Shown: positions 15,374 to 24,709, counted from the stretch's first letter. The stretch: DNA of 64,000 nt from Marinilactibacillus sp036039175 (GCF_036039175.1 NZ_JAYXKP010000001.1:372001-436000); one strand, 5' to 3'. The notes: generated from the sequence alone by a model not told the origin. Numbers and translations are program-made.

Positions 15374-16285
15374 TTAGTTCAAACATTGTTCTATAAAATC
15401 CAACATAATTTGAATAACTTCATCAGTAAAAAAAGTCGGACCTCCGTGATCAGCGCCATCCACGCAGTAAAATTCTGCTTGAATCTGTTTTTCCTTACAG
15501 AGTTCAAAAAGCTCTACGCTTTGTTCAAATGGAACTAATGTGTCTTTATTACCATGAATAATGAGTAGCGGTACCAATGCATCGGCTTGCTTAAGGTAAT
15601 AAGGAACCGACGCTTTCTCTGCTTTTTCCGGATAATCCTCTGGTAAGAATCCGCCTATGAGAAGACTGTCTGGGCTCGTTGGCTTTCTATGATCAACCGC
15701 CGATTCTTTATCCGGAATCGTAAGCAGATCATATACTCCGTAGAGATTAATACACCCTTTAATTTCCGGCAGTGGATCTTTTGATGCATCCAGTAATGGC
15801 TTGTTCCAGGTTGACCAGGCCATTAAAGCTGTATGGCCACCACTAGAATCGCCGCACAGCAAGATGCGATCCATATCGATTTCCAGCTCTTTTGCGTGGT
15901 CTGCTAGATAACGAACAGCCATCTTAGCATCTTCGACTTGGCTAGGAAATATGGCATCAGGTAGTGGCGCATACTCTACAATAGCCATAGCGTATCCGGC
16001 TGTCACAAGATCTTTGAATTCCATAATTGTTCCATTAAGATCTTGTTCAAACCACCCAGATCCTTGTATATGAACAACTAATGGGAAGGGCTTCTTAGGT
16101 GCCAAGGTATTTGGATAGACCATTCGAATCCGTAAATTCAACCCGTTTTTTCGCTGATAAACATGGTCTTCTTTAATGATTTTTGCACCGATATTGTCCA
16201 TCTGTGCTTGGATTGTTTTCATTCCTGCCGTTTGGGCAGATGATTTGGGCATTGTATACGAATCATATTTCATTTCAAACTCCAA
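15374..16285 (-). CDS. Alpha/beta-hydrolase, acetyl-esterase type
   Basis: A 303-aa esterase-fold protein. HIQGSGWFEQD is the oxyanion-hole motif (HGGGW in relatives), GDSSGGH near residue 145 holds the nucleophilic serine, HGNKDTLVPF supplies the aspartate and GADHGG the histidine. This is the BD-FAE/Aes group, which removes acetyl or other short acyl groups from esters. Cytoplasmic, no signal peptide. The start is a TTG with AGGAG 8 nt upstream; an ATG at 16273 is an alternative. It is 37 nt downstream of the aldo/keto reductase gene, so the two probably share a transcript. Confidence 0.88.
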   Translation of the reverse strand: MEFEMKYDSYTMPKSSAQTAGMKTIQAQMDNIGAKIIKEDHVYQRKNGLNLRIRMVYPNTLAPKKPFPLVVHIQGSGWFEQDLNGTIMEFKDLVTAGYAMAIVEYAPLPDAIFPSQVEDAKMAVRYLADHAKELEIDMDRILLCGDSSGGHTALMAWSTWNKPLLDASKDPLPEIKGCINLYGVYDLLTIPDKESAVDHRKPTSPDSLLIGGFLPEDYPEKAEKASVPYYLKQADALVPLLIIHGNKDTLVPFEQSVELFELCKEKQIQAEFYCVDGADHGGPTFFTDEVIQIMLDFIEQCLN

Positions 16286-16322
16286 GAAATCATCTCCTTA
16301 GTATGCTATTCATCTTCCCCAA

Positions 16323-17180
16323 TTATTGAATACTTAATGGGACTCTATGATCCGGCACAGGGAAAGCGGCATCTAACTGGTTTAGCTCTTCTTCAGGTAA
16401 AGTAACGTCCAAAACGTCAGCGTTCAACTGGACGTGTTCCTCACTACTGGCTTTTGGAATCGCAATAACGTTATCTTGTTGCATCACGAATGCTAGTAGT
16501 AATTGAATGATGGAAATCTCATGCGCATCAGCAATCTTTTTAACCGTTGAATCATTATAGACACGTTCTTTCAAGTCCGGTTCTTGTCCAATCACTGGGC
16601 AATAGGCCATCATGGGAATACCTTTTTCTTTTAGATAGTCCTGCAAGACGACTTCCGTTCCTCTAGAAGCTAAATGGTAAAGAACCTGGTTCGTTTGACA
16701 GTTCTCGCCACCCTCTAGTGCTAAAAGTTCCTGCATGTCTTCTAAGTCAAAGTTGGATACACCCCAGTTTTTGATTTTACCTTGACGTTTCAGTTCTTCA
16801 AAGCAGTCGACCGTTTCTTGTAGTGGCACACGGCCTCTCCAATGGAGTAAATACAAGTCGAGTGTCTCTATGCCTAAACGTTCAAGGGTTCGGTCGCAGG
16901 CATCAAATATGTCTGATTTTCCTGCGTGATGAGGGTACACCTTTGAAACAAGAAATAAGTCTTCTCTGTTGTAGGTAGAGATTGCCTCTCCAACAAGTTT
17001 CTCTGATTGCCCTTCGCCGTACATTTCTGCAGTATCAATCAATGTTAAGCCGCGGTCTATTCCCGAGCGAAGCGCCGTTATTTCTTGATTATGCTTACTG
17101 GTATCCTCGCCTAAGCGCCAAGTTCCTTGGCCTAAATTCAGTACTGTCTGTCCATCTGGGAATTGAATCTGTTGTTTCAT
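16323..17180 (-). CDS. Aldo/keto reductase
   Basis: A 285-aa TIM-barrel reductase with the whole catalytic set: DTAEMYGEG (Asp and Tyr, about residues 47-55), KVYPHH (Lys, about 79) and LLHWRG (His, about 111). The C-terminal VIAIPKASSEEHVQ binds the NADPH phosphate. Members reduce aldehydes and ketones. AAGGAGGG precedes the ATG by 9 nt. It runs ahead of the esterase gene and away from the lysine operon. Confidence 0.92.
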   Translation of the reverse strand: MKQQIQFPDGQTVLNLGQGTWRLGEDTSKHNQEITALRSGIDRGLTLIDTAEMYGEGQSEKLVGEAISTYNREDLFLVSKVYPHHAGKSDIFDACDRTLERLGIETLDLYLLHWRGRVPLQETVDCFEELKRQGKIKNWGVSNFDLEDMQELLALEGGENCQTNQVLYHLASRGTEVVLQDYLKEKGIPMMAYCPVIGQEPDLKERVYNDSTVKKIADAHEISIIQLLLAFVMQQDNVIAIPKASSEEHVQLNADVLDVTLPEEELNQLDAAFPVPDHRVPLSIQ

Positions 17181-17361
17181 CTTTGGACCCTCCTTATGAA
17201 TTCTCTACCAGTATATCAATACTACCTCTTTTTATTAATCGAAAAACACTATAGATTTATCAAGCGCTTTGTTTTGCATTCTTTTACCTCTCAAAAAGAT
17301 TTCTGTTTACATTCTTTTGCATTTTTGATAAGGTTATATGCAAATAACAAATTAAAACTGA

Positions 17362-17550
17362 ATGACTGGATGAGGCGCAGAAATCAAAAGTAGTTATCAG
17401 CAATAGAACCTGTAAGTTCTTGATAATGAAAGGGAAATCTGCCGAAATGGTTAATCTTTACAGTAAGGTTAACTGTTGGGCTGCATATGAAGAATATGCA
17501 GACTGCCGTATGAATATAAGTAGACGCCTAATAATTGAATAGGGTATCTA
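17362..17550 (+). promoter_or_regulatory. Lysine riboswitch (L-box) controlling the diaminopimelate operon
   Basis: The conserved L-box blocks occur in order: GAGGCGC (17371 on), AAAAGTAG (17386 on), GAAAGGGAAATCTGCCGAA (17428-17446), a stem arm around TTAACTGTTGGGCTGC (17469-17484) and GCAGACTGCCGTATGAAT (17498-17515). The purine-rich AAGGGAAATCTGCCGAA core and the GGCTGC...GCAGACTGCC arm are characteristic of this aptamer. When lysine binds, the downstream terminator should form and reduce transcription of the operon. The outer boundaries are approximate. A weak TTTACA box lies near 17305. Confidence 0.9.
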
Positions 17551-17586
17551 CTTTACGGAGTGCTTCCGCTTGTATATAGATTCTTT

Positions 17587-17618
17587 AGGACAAGTCGGTA
17601 CTTCGACTTGTCCTTTTT
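17587..17618 (+). terminator. Expression-platform terminator of the lysine riboswitch
   Basis: The stem AGGACAAGTCG / CGACTTGTCCT with a T5 tail lies between the aptamer and lysC. It is the regulated terminator. Confidence 0.88.
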
Positions 17619-17669
17619 GTATACTCTAGGGTACCAAAGGCAGTCTCACTAAGTTTGGAAAGGAACGCC

Positions 17670-18872
17670 ATGAAAAGAAGCGTATTAAAATTTGGTGGAT
17701 CAAGTGTTTCCGATCTATCAAAAATCAAAGAGATCGCCTTATATCTCAAAGAACGAACCGACCAGGGAGAAGAACTTGTTGTGGTCGTTTCCGCAATGGG
17801 CAAAACAACCGATGACTTATTGCGTAATGTTGGACAAATTACCTCAAAACCAAATGATCAAGATCTCGCGATGCTACTAACGACCGGTGAACAGCAAACG
17901 ATCTCTTATCTTTCTATTACTTTGAATGATTTAGCGGTTAAAGCGAAACCGTTAACGGGTTACCAGGCTGGCATCGAAACCATTGGTCATCATTTAAAAA
18001 GTAAGATCTCTTCAATCAAAACTGATTTGTTCGACCAATTGTTCGAAACGAATAGGGTCGTTATTGTCGCTGGCTTTCAAGGCTTCAATAAAGAAGGTGA
18101 ACTGACTACACTGGGTCGAGGAGGTTCAGACACCACAGCGGTTGCATTGGCTGCAGCATTGAAGACAACTTGTGAAATCTATATAGATGTTACCGGTGTT
18201 TATAGTACTGACCCTAGGATTTTCCCTAAAGCCAAACGTTGGGATAAAATTTCCTATGAAGAGATGATGGAAATGTCTGCCCTCGGTGCTGGTGTACTAG
18301 AAACGAGAAGCGTGGAACTGGCAAATAATAATGGGATAAAGCTTTATCTTGCTAAAACACTCTCTAAAGAGAAAGGAACTTGGATCGTGCCGAACGAACA
18401 AATACTTGAACACAAAGCCGTCACTGGAGTTGCGTTAGATAAAAATATGGCTCATGTAACCTTAACAGACCCTTCAAACGGTGCTCAGTTGTTAAATGAT
18501 ATTTTTGTTGAACTTGAAAAAGAAGAAATTAATATTGATATGATTTCTCAAATTAGAAATCAGGATGTTATGCAATTATCCTTCACCGCTAAGGATTCCG
18601 ATGAACGACAGCTCGTTCAAATTTTTGATCAGTTGAAAGGTCATTATCATGATTTGACGGTCAGCATCGTTGATCATTATGCCAAGATCTCTGTTATTGG
18701 TGCAGGAATGAGAGATATGTCTGGTGTCGCTTCTCAGATCTTTAGAACTTTGATTGAATCAGACATCACTTATTACCAAGTAACTACTTCTGAAATCAGT
18801 GTTTCCTGTGTGATTGATGAAACCAATGGTGAAAAAGCAACGAAACTGCTTTGCGAAAAGTTCGATCTATAA
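17670..18872 (+). CDS. lysC: Aspartate kinase
   Basis: A 400-aa aspartokinase that phosphorylates L-aspartate, the first step to DAP and lysine. KFGGSSVSD at the N-terminus is the kinase signature and GRGGSDTTA (about residue 150) binds substrate. Two ACT domains fill the last 150 residues (VTGVALDKNMAHVTL, then KISVIGAGMRDMSG), where amino acids exert feedback. The ATG at 17670 has AAAGGA 5 nt upstream. The gene is first behind the lysine riboswitch, so it is repressed at RNA level by lysine. Confidence 0.95.
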   Translation: MKRSVLKFGGSSVSDLSKIKEIALYLKERTDQGEELVVVVSAMGKTTDDLLRNVGQITSKPNDQDLAMLLTTGEQQTISYLSITLNDLAVKAKPLTGYQAGIETIGHHLKSKISSIKTDLFDQLFETNRVVIVAGFQGFNKEGELTTLGRGGSDTTAVALAAALKTTCEIYIDVTGVYSTDPRIFPKAKRWDKISYEEMMEMSALGAGVLETRSVELANNNGIKLYLAKTLSKEKGTWIVPNEQILEHKAVTGVALDKNMAHVTLTDPSNGAQLLNDIFVELEKEEINIDMISQIRNQDVMQLSFTAKDSDERQLVQIFDQLKGHYHDLTVSIVDHYAKISVIGAGMRDMSGVASQIFRTLIESDITYYQVTTSEISVSCVIDETNGEKATKLLCEKFDL

Positions 18873-18903
18873 TCCACCTCTTAAAACAAGAAAGGACGTT
18901 CTT

Positions 18904-19878
18904 ATGTATAAAATTGCCGTAGTCGGCGCTACTGGATTAGTTGGTAGTACGATGCTTCGCTTACTAGAAGAAAAAAATATTCCCATTGAAAAATTGACTC
19001 TATTCTCTTCTGCCCGTTCAGCAGGATCAATCGTACAGTTTAAAGGAGAAGAAGTGGTTGTTCAGGAATTGACTGAAGACAAAACAACGGGTCCTTTTGA
19101 TTATGTTTTGATGTCTGCCGGGGGTGAAACGAGTCTAACCTTCTCTCCTCTTTTTGAACAACACGGTGCAGTCGTTATTGACAATTCTAGTGCTTGGAGA
19201 ATGGACCCAGAAATTTCTTTAGTGGTTCCTGAAGTAAACCCTCCCGTACTAACTAGAAAGATCATCGCCAATCCAAATTGTTCGACCATACAGTCTGTTG
19301 GTCCACTAAAACTTCTACTAGATGCCTTTGGTATTGAACGGGTGGCTTATACGACCTATCAATCTGTTTCCGGATCTGGGTGGAAAGGCATCGAAGACTT
19401 AAAACGCGGTGAACAAGGAAAAGAACCACTGAACTACCCGCACCCTATTTATAATAATGTGATCCCGCATATTGATGTTTTTCAAGAAGATGGCTACACA
19501 AAAGAAGAAGTGAAAATGATTGAAGAAACGAGAAAAATACTCAGTCTTCCAACACTTCCGGTAACGGCGACCTGTGTACGCGTACCCGTTACAAGTGCGC
19601 ATTCCGTTGCCATGAATGTTACACTGACAAAAGAAACAACGGTTCAAGCTATCCAGCAGTTATTTGAAGAAAGTCCCTATGTTACTTTAGTGGATGATCC
19701 TAAAAATGACCAATATCCAATGCCCATTCAAGCTGGTGGTAAAGAAGGCATTTTTGTCGGACGTGTACGAAAAGACGATAGCCTTAAAAATACCTACCAT
19801 GTCTGGACAGTCAGCGATAATATTTTAAAAGGTGCTGCATTAAATGCCGTACAGATTTTACAACAATTAACGAACTGA
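18904..19878 (+). CDS. asd: Aspartate-semialdehyde dehydrogenase
   Basis: A 324-aa enzyme that reduces aspartyl phosphate to aspartate semialdehyde with NADPH. The Rossmann motif VVGATGLVGSTML is N-terminal, NPNCSTIQ near residue 125 holds the catalytic cysteine and RVPVTSAHS near 230 holds the catalytic histidine. AAAGGA precedes the ATG at 18904 by 7 nt. A longer in-frame extension into lysC exists but has no ribosome-binding site. Second gene of the riboswitch-controlled operon. Confidence 0.95.
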   Translation: MYKIAVVGATGLVGSTMLRLLEEKNIPIEKLTLFSSARSAGSIVQFKGEEVVVQELTEDKTTGPFDYVLMSAGGETSLTFSPLFEQHGAVVIDNSSAWRMDPEISLVVPEVNPPVLTRKIIANPNCSTIQSVGPLKLLLDAFGIERVAYTTYQSVSGSGWKGIEDLKRGEQGKEPLNYPHPIYNNVIPHIDVFQEDGYTKEEVKMIEETRKILSLPTLPVTATCVRVPVTSAHSVAMNVTLTKETTVQAIQQLFEESPYVTLVDDPKNDQYPMPIQAGGKEGIFVGRVRKDDSLKNTYHVWTVSDNILKGAALNAVQILQQLTN

Positions 19879-19893
19879 GAGGAGAAACCATTA

Positions 19894-20778
19894 ATGTCTC
19901 ATCTATTTACAGGAATTGGCGCTGCCGTTACTACACCCTTTACGGAAGATGCCGTTGATTATGAACAGTTCAGGAATCATTTAATGTTTTTGAAAAACAA
20001 TCAGATTCAAAGTTTCATCGTGAATGGTACAACCGGTGAAGGATCGACGCTTTCAACCGAAGAAAAAATGAACTTGCTGAACGTTGCGCTTGAGGTTTCT
20101 GATGGACAGATCCCCGTAATTGCGGGAACTGGCTCAAACAATACAAAAGCAAGTATCAAAGCCTCTAAAAAAGCGGAAAAACTCGGTGTAGATGCCTTGC
20201 TTGTGATCACCCCTTACTACAATAAAACAAGTCAAAGAGGATTAGTGGCACATTTTACAGCGATCGCTGATGCTGTAAACATTCCCATCATCTTATATGA
20301 TGTTCCCGCAAGAACGGGTATGACCATTGAACCTGAAACTCTGCAAGTACTAGCTGAGCATCCAAATATCGTCGGTCTTAAAGATGCTACGGGAGATTTA
20401 ACGCATTTAAGTCGCCTACAAGCCGTGGTGAATGATGCTTTTGCCTTTTATGGAGGAAATGATGATCTGGCCTTACCTTTCTTTGCTCAAGGTGGACATG
20501 GTCTCATCTCTGTTGCTGCCAACGTACTACCCAGCGAATATCAAATGATGTTTGAAGCTGTTAAGATCGATATCGCTAAAGCGAATCTGATATATAGAGA
20601 GCTGCATCCAGTCGTTGAAGTTTTGAGTATAGATGTCAATCCAATTCCCATTAAAGTCTTAACAAGTTTTCTAGGGTTTGGTCAATATGAAGTCAGACTC
20701 CCTCTTGTACCACTTGAAGAAATGGATCAAGCTTCTATCATAGAAGTCTTCCGTCATTTAAAAGGAGAAGGTATATAG
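19894..20778 (+). CDS. dapA: 4-hydroxy-tetrahydrodipicolinate synthase
   Basis: A 294-aa TIM-barrel aldolase that condenses pyruvate with aspartate semialdehyde. NGTTGEGSTLS (about residues 44-54) binds pyruvate, YDVPARTG holds the active-site tyrosine and IVGLKDATGD near 160 holds the Schiff-base lysine. AGGAG precedes the ATG. Its stop is directly followed by the dapB ATG with no gap, so translation is coupled. Confidence 0.96.
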   Translation: MSHLFTGIGAAVTTPFTEDAVDYEQFRNHLMFLKNNQIQSFIVNGTTGEGSTLSTEEKMNLLNVALEVSDGQIPVIAGTGSNNTKASIKASKKAEKLGVDALLVITPYYNKTSQRGLVAHFTAIADAVNIPIILYDVPARTGMTIEPETLQVLAEHPNIVGLKDATGDLTHLSRLQAVVNDAFAFYGGNDDLALPFFAQGGHGLISVAANVLPSEYQMMFEAVKIDIAKANLIYRELHPVVEVLSIDVNPIPIKVLTSFLGFGQYEVRLPLVPLEEMDQASIIEVFRHLKGEGI

Positions 20779-21510
20779 ATGGATATCTTATTAGTTGGAT
20801 ACGGTGCAATGAATAAGCGTGTCGCAGTACTCGCAGAAGAACAAGGACACAGGGTTGCTGGCGTGGTTACACCGGACGAAAAAGCGGATCAGTATCCAGT
20901 GTTCTCAACCTTTGATGATACTTTACCCAAAGTCGATGTAGTCATTGATTTTTCTCATCCAGTACTCACAACCGCTTTACTAGAATCATCGATCACAGCA
21001 CCACTTGTCATTGCAACAACTGGCGAAAAAGATCGTTTGGCTGAGTTGATGCAAGAAAAAGCCCAAACGCAACCGGTTTTCTTTAGTGCCAATATGAGTT
21101 ACGGTGTGCATATCCTGACCGAAATCATCAAATATGCTACCCCACTGCTTGAACAATTCGATATTGAGATGATTGAGAAGCATCACAATCAAAAAGTTGA
21201 TGCTCCAAGCGGTACCTTGGTTAAGCTGTATGATGCAATTGTTGAAAGTGCCAAGCCCGCTGCTCAGCCAGTCTACGATCGTCACGAAGCATCAGAAAAA
21301 CGAGATCCAAAAGAAATTGGCATCTCTTCTATCCGCGGCGGAACCATTGTTGGCGAACATGAAGTGATCTATGCAGGTCATGATGAAGTGATTTCGATTA
21401 AACATTCCGCTCAGTCAAAAGACATTTTCGCTAGTGGCGCTTTGACTGTGGCTCAAACATTACAACACAAACAAAATGGTTACTACACGTACCATAACTT
21501 AGGAGAATAA
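20779..21510 (+). CDS. dapB: 4-hydroxy-tetrahydrodipicolinate reductase
   Basis: A 243-aa enzyme that makes tetrahydrodipicolinate. The N-terminal cofactor motif is the short form LVGYGAMN. EKHHNQKVDAPSGT near residue 135 carries the catalytic histidine and lysine. At 243 residues it is a little shorter than the E. coli enzyme. It starts on the base after the dapA stop; the ribosome-binding site AAAGGAGAAGG lies inside the dapA end. Confidence 0.95.
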   Translation: MDILLVGYGAMNKRVAVLAEEQGHRVAGVVTPDEKADQYPVFSTFDDTLPKVDVVIDFSHPVLTTALLESSITAPLVIATTGEKDRLAELMQEKAQTQPVFFSANMSYGVHILTEIIKYATPLLEQFDIEMIEKHHNQKVDAPSGTLVKLYDAIVESAKPAAQPVYDRHEASEKRDPKEIGISSIRGGTIVGEHEVIYAGHDEVISIKHSAQSKDIFASGALTVAQTLQHKQNGYYTYHNLGE

Positions 21511-21514
21511 ACTT

Positions 21515-22228
21515 ATGAACGACTTTTCAGCTCAAGAAATTATCCAATACATTAGTGAGTCTACAAAAACGACTCCTGTAAAAATCTATGTGAATACCTC
21601 TTTATCGAAATCAGATTTTCCAGATACGTTTAGAGTATTCGGAAATAAAGACAGTTATACTATCTTCACTGATCTTAAAGAATGGAAAACCTTTTTTGTG
21701 GATAACAAAGAGGCTTTAATTGATCACGTACTGGAACAAGACAGAAGAAATTCAGCTATTCCGCTTTTAGATGCTTCTGAAGTGAATGCACGTATTGAAC
21801 CTGGTTCGTTCATCAGAGAACACGCTGTAATTGGAGATAATGCCGTCATTATGATGGGCGCTGTGATTAACATTGGCGCGATTGTTGGCGAAGGAACCAT
21901 GATTGATATGGGTGCTGTTCTTGGCGGACGCGCAACAACTGGGAAAAACGTACATGTTGGTGCTGGCGCAGTATTGTCTGGTGTGATTGAACCTGCTAGT
22001 GCAAAACCTGTCGTCATTGAAGACAATGTTTTGATTGGTGCTAACGCTGTTGTCCTTGAAGGCGTTACAGTTAGAAAAGGTGCTGTGGTCGCTGCCGGTG
22101 CAATCGTAACAGAAGATGTGCCAGAAAATACCGTTGTAGCAGGTGTCCCTGCAAGAATCATTAAAAAATCAAGCGATGTAGAAGCGAGTAAAATTGATAT
22201 TGTTTCTGCTTTAAGAAACTTAAACTAA
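21515..22228 (+). CDS. dapD: Tetrahydrodipicolinate N-acetyltransferase
   Basis: A 237-aa left-handed beta-helix protein. Hexapeptide repeats run from about residue 90 (FIREHAVIGDNAVIMMGAVI) to 215 (VAGVPARIIKK), after an N-terminal helical domain. It is the acetylase (DapD/DapH of Gram-positives) of the acetyl branch of DAP synthesis, transferring acetyl from acetyl-CoA. TAGGAGAA precedes the ATG. A small hairpin follows before the deacetylase gene. Confidence 0.93.
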   Translation: MNDFSAQEIIQYISESTKTTPVKIYVNTSLSKSDFPDTFRVFGNKDSYTIFTDLKEWKTFFVDNKEALIDHVLEQDRRNSAIPLLDASEVNARIEPGSFIREHAVIGDNAVIMMGAVINIGAIVGEGTMIDMGAVLGGRATTGKNVHVGAGAVLSGVIEPASAKPVVIEDNVLIGANAVVLEGVTVRKGAVVAAGAIVTEDVPENTVVAGVPARIIKKSSDVEASKIDIVSALRNLN

Positions 22229-22241
22229 AAACAGATAGCCG

Positions 22242-22267
22242 AGCGAAATTCTCTTTAGGATTTCGCT
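22242..22267 (+). terminator. Intercistronic hairpin after dapD
   Basis: The 8-bp stem AGCGAAAT / ATTTCGCT has only a mixed pyrimidine tail. It could be a weak attenuator or an RNA-stability element inside the operon. Confidence 0.4.
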
Positions 22268-22305
22268 TTCAGCTTATCTTTATACTGAACTCAAGGAGCT
22301 TTTAA

Positions 22306-23454
22306 ATGATTGATTACGAAGAACGTGTCACAACTCACCGAAGAGCCTTACATTTAATCCCCGAATTATCTTTTCAAGAATACAAAACAACAGAGTATAT
22401 TCGCTCAGAGTTAGAAAAATTATCTATTGACTACCTTTCACCTCTAGAAACTGCAACCGTTGTTTACTTGAAAGGAAATTCTGACAAAACCATTGGATTT
22501 CGAGCAGATATTGATGCTTTACCGATTATTGAAGAAACGGGTGTACCTTTTGAGTCGACGCACCCATTAGCAATGCACGCTTGTGGTCACGATGGGCATG
22601 CTTCTATCTTATTAACATTTGCTGAATGGTGTAAAGCTCAGCAAGACTTGAACCAACTGAAGCATAATGTCTTACTCGTCTTTCAACCTTCTGAGGAATC
22701 TAATGCGGGTGCAAATGCACTGATAAAAGCATTCCCTTTTGAGGAGTATAACCTTGAAGGCTTGTTTGGCGTACATTTAGGACCAGATACTAATGAAGGC
22801 GTACTCTTAACCAAAGAAGGCCCACTTACAGCGAGCGCTACAGAATACCGCATTCGCATTAAAGGAAGATCTGCTCATGTTGCCGAGAAAGAAACCGGTG
22901 CAAATGCTTTAGGCGCACTATCCAATATCGTGAACCAGATTGCTCAGATTCAACAGTACCAATTGTCTGGTTTGAATCAGAATGTCATCCATATCGGTAA
23001 AATGGATGCTGGCGAGGCCATCAACACCGTAGCTAGCAACGGTTACCTTGAAGGGACGATCCGTACGTATAGTCCGGAAGATCTTGAAGTCATCAAAAGT
23101 CAATTAAGCGCAATTGTTGAAAGCAATGATCAAATCTTTGGTACTAGCTCCACTTTATCTATTACAGAAGGTTATCCTCCTGTCATCAATCCGGCTTCTC
23201 TTTTAGACCTAGTTGAAAAAAGTGCAGCTTCAGCAGGATTATCTTTATCGTTGAAAGCTAAACCCTATTTATTCGGAGAAGATTTTTCATTTTACTCTAC
23301 AGTCACACAAACAAATTTCGCCTTTTTAGGGATTAAAAATACATCCAAAGGTTATACTAGTGGACTGCATACGTCGACTTTCAATTTTGATGAATCGGTT
23401 CTCGTTTATGGTGTTCAGTACTTTCAGGAAATAATAAATCATTTAGGAGAGTAA
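22306..23454 (+). CDS. dapL: N-acetyldiaminopimelate deacetylase (M20 family)
   Basis: A 382-aa M20-type amidohydrolase. GFRADIDALP, MHACGHDGH and PSEESNAGA near residues 65, 86 and 128 give the metal ligands (Asp, Cys/His, Glu), and a dimerisation domain follows from about 175. HipO-like enzymes between dapD and an alr-like gene remove the acetyl group from N-acetyl-LL-DAP. The operon position makes this specific function likely. It ends 2 nt before the next ATG. Confidence 0.9.
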   Translation: MIDYEERVTTHRRALHLIPELSFQEYKTTEYIRSELEKLSIDYLSPLETATVVYLKGNSDKTIGFRADIDALPIIEETGVPFESTHPLAMHACGHDGHASILLTFAEWCKAQQDLNQLKHNVLLVFQPSEESNAGANALIKAFPFEEYNLEGLFGVHLGPDTNEGVLLTKEGPLTASATEYRIRIKGRSAHVAEKETGANALGALSNIVNQIAQIQQYQLSGLNQNVIHIGKMDAGEAINTVASNGYLEGTIRTYSPEDLEVIKSQLSAIVESNDQIFGTSSTLSITEGYPPVINPASLLDLVEKSAASAGLSLSLKAKPYLFGEDFSFYSTVTQTNFAFLGIKNTSKGYTSGLHTSTFNFDESVLVYGVQYFQEIINHLGE

Positions 23455-23456
23455 CT

Positions 23457-24515
23457 ATGTCAGCGATATTAACGTTTAACCAACAACGGTTGTTCGAGCA
23501 AGCTCGTTCTCTACAAGACCAACAAGATGTTCTAGTCGTTGTAAAGAATAACGCTTATAACTTTGGTATGGAACGCGCTTATAAAGCTTTCTATAAAGCT
23601 GGAATCAGAAGTTACGCTACTACGAATCTAGAAGAAGCCGTCTGGTTGAGAAAACAAGATAATCAGATCACCATCGTACTACTAGACCCTTCAACCGAAT
23701 TTGACGTATTACGTGAACATGATATCAGCTTAACCGTACCGAATTTAACATTTTATCATCAATACAAAGAAGACATAAAAGGCATTAAAATTCACTTGGT
23801 ATTCAAAAACCTTTTGAACCGATTTGGATTTGATACCGGTGAAGAAATGAAAACAGTCTTTGACGAGCAACTTCTAACCATAACAGGTATCTGGACACAT
23901 TTCGCCTTTGCGGACGAATTAACAGATGAACGCTACGAAATCGAAAAAGAAAACTGGTCCAATGTTTTGACAGTATTAGAACCTTACTTGCATACTTTAA
24001 CCTTTATTCATGCACAAAATAGCGCCTCTTACTTGAGAGACGGTCTCTTTAGTCAGCATACACATATTAGAGCCGGGGCCATTGCTTATGGCGCGCTACC
24101 CTATTATGGCTTACCAGAATCCTTGGCTTCACAAGCTATTGAAGTAAGTGCTACGGTTAAAGATATTGTTTCTGTTCCCAAAGGGCAATCAGCCGGCTAC
24201 TCAGCAGCTTTTATAGCTGAAGAAGATACGCTACTAGCCATTTGTGATATTGGATACGGTAATGGTATTTTAAGAACGCGCTCAAAACACGAAGTCATGA
24301 TCAACCAAAAGACTTTTCCAATAGCCGTTTTAATGATGAGCCACTTAATGGTCAAAGTGGATACTTCCGTTTCAATTGGAGATCGTGTTTATCTATATAA
24401 TGATCAGTTGAGATTAGAGTACTTCAGACAGAAAGGCGTCGGCGCTATTTCAGAACAAATGGCGAGTTTAAATCATCACACCTTTAAAATAAACGAAATT
24501 CCACTGTCAGAATAA
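23457..24515 (+). CDS. Alanine racemase-like PLP protein (alr2-like) in the dap operon
   Basis: A 352-aa fold-type III PLP protein related to alanine racemase. VVKNNAYNFG near residue 27 carries the PLP lysine and the following tyrosine (usual form: VKANAYGHG); NRFGFD keeps the arginine, SAGYSAAF keeps the second catalytic tyrosine and DIGYGNG matches PIGYADG. The usual CMDQ loop reads LMMSH. These changes make it a divergent member, possibly with another substrate. In S. aureus an alr2 gene holds the same place before lysA. Here no lysA follows; a terminator closes the operon. Confidence 0.85.
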   Translation: MSAILTFNQQRLFEQARSLQDQQDVLVVVKNNAYNFGMERAYKAFYKAGIRSYATTNLEEAVWLRKQDNQITIVLLDPSTEFDVLREHDISLTVPNLTFYHQYKEDIKGIKIHLVFKNLLNRFGFDTGEEMKTVFDEQLLTITGIWTHFAFADELTDERYEIEKENWSNVLTVLEPYLHTLTFIHAQNSASYLRDGLFSQHTHIRAGAIAYGALPYYGLPESLASQAIEVSATVKDIVSVPKGQSAGYSAAFIAEEDTLLAICDIGYGNGILRTRSKHEVMINQKTFPIAVLMMSHLMVKVDTSVSIGDRVYLYNDQLRLEYFRQKGVGAISEQMASLNHHTFKINEIPLSE

Positions 24516-24656
24516 TATTGCCTCTAACAACCTTATATTGATTACATTTCACAATGTAAAAAAATGTGAAGATAAACTCATCTTTCCAGGTTTTATTGAT
24601 AATAAATCACAAAGTTCGGTTTATCCGTGTTTGTTATGCGCTTCTTAAGAACAGTC

Positions 24657-24700
24657 AAAAACCCCAACAACGTGCCTAAACACTTTGTTGGGGTTTTTCT
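24657..24700. terminator. Bidirectional terminator between the dap operon and ppaC
   Basis: A perfect 14-bp stem AAAAACCCCAACAA / TTGTTGGGGTTTTT lies between convergent genes, with Ts on one strand and As on the other. The 140 bp before it (24516-24656) hold nothing else that I can identify. Confidence 0.92.
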
Positions 24701-24709
24701 ATATCCTAT

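Noticed and set aside
18814..18903. N-terminal extension of asd into lysC
   Set aside because: No start signal upstream; the ATG at 18904 has a proper ribosome-binding site and matches the usual Asd N-terminus.
21724..22161. 145-codon antisense frame opposite dapD
   Set aside because: It mirrors the repetitive hexapeptide codons of dapD and gives a low-complexity Ala/Thr/Pro product. Shadow of dapD.
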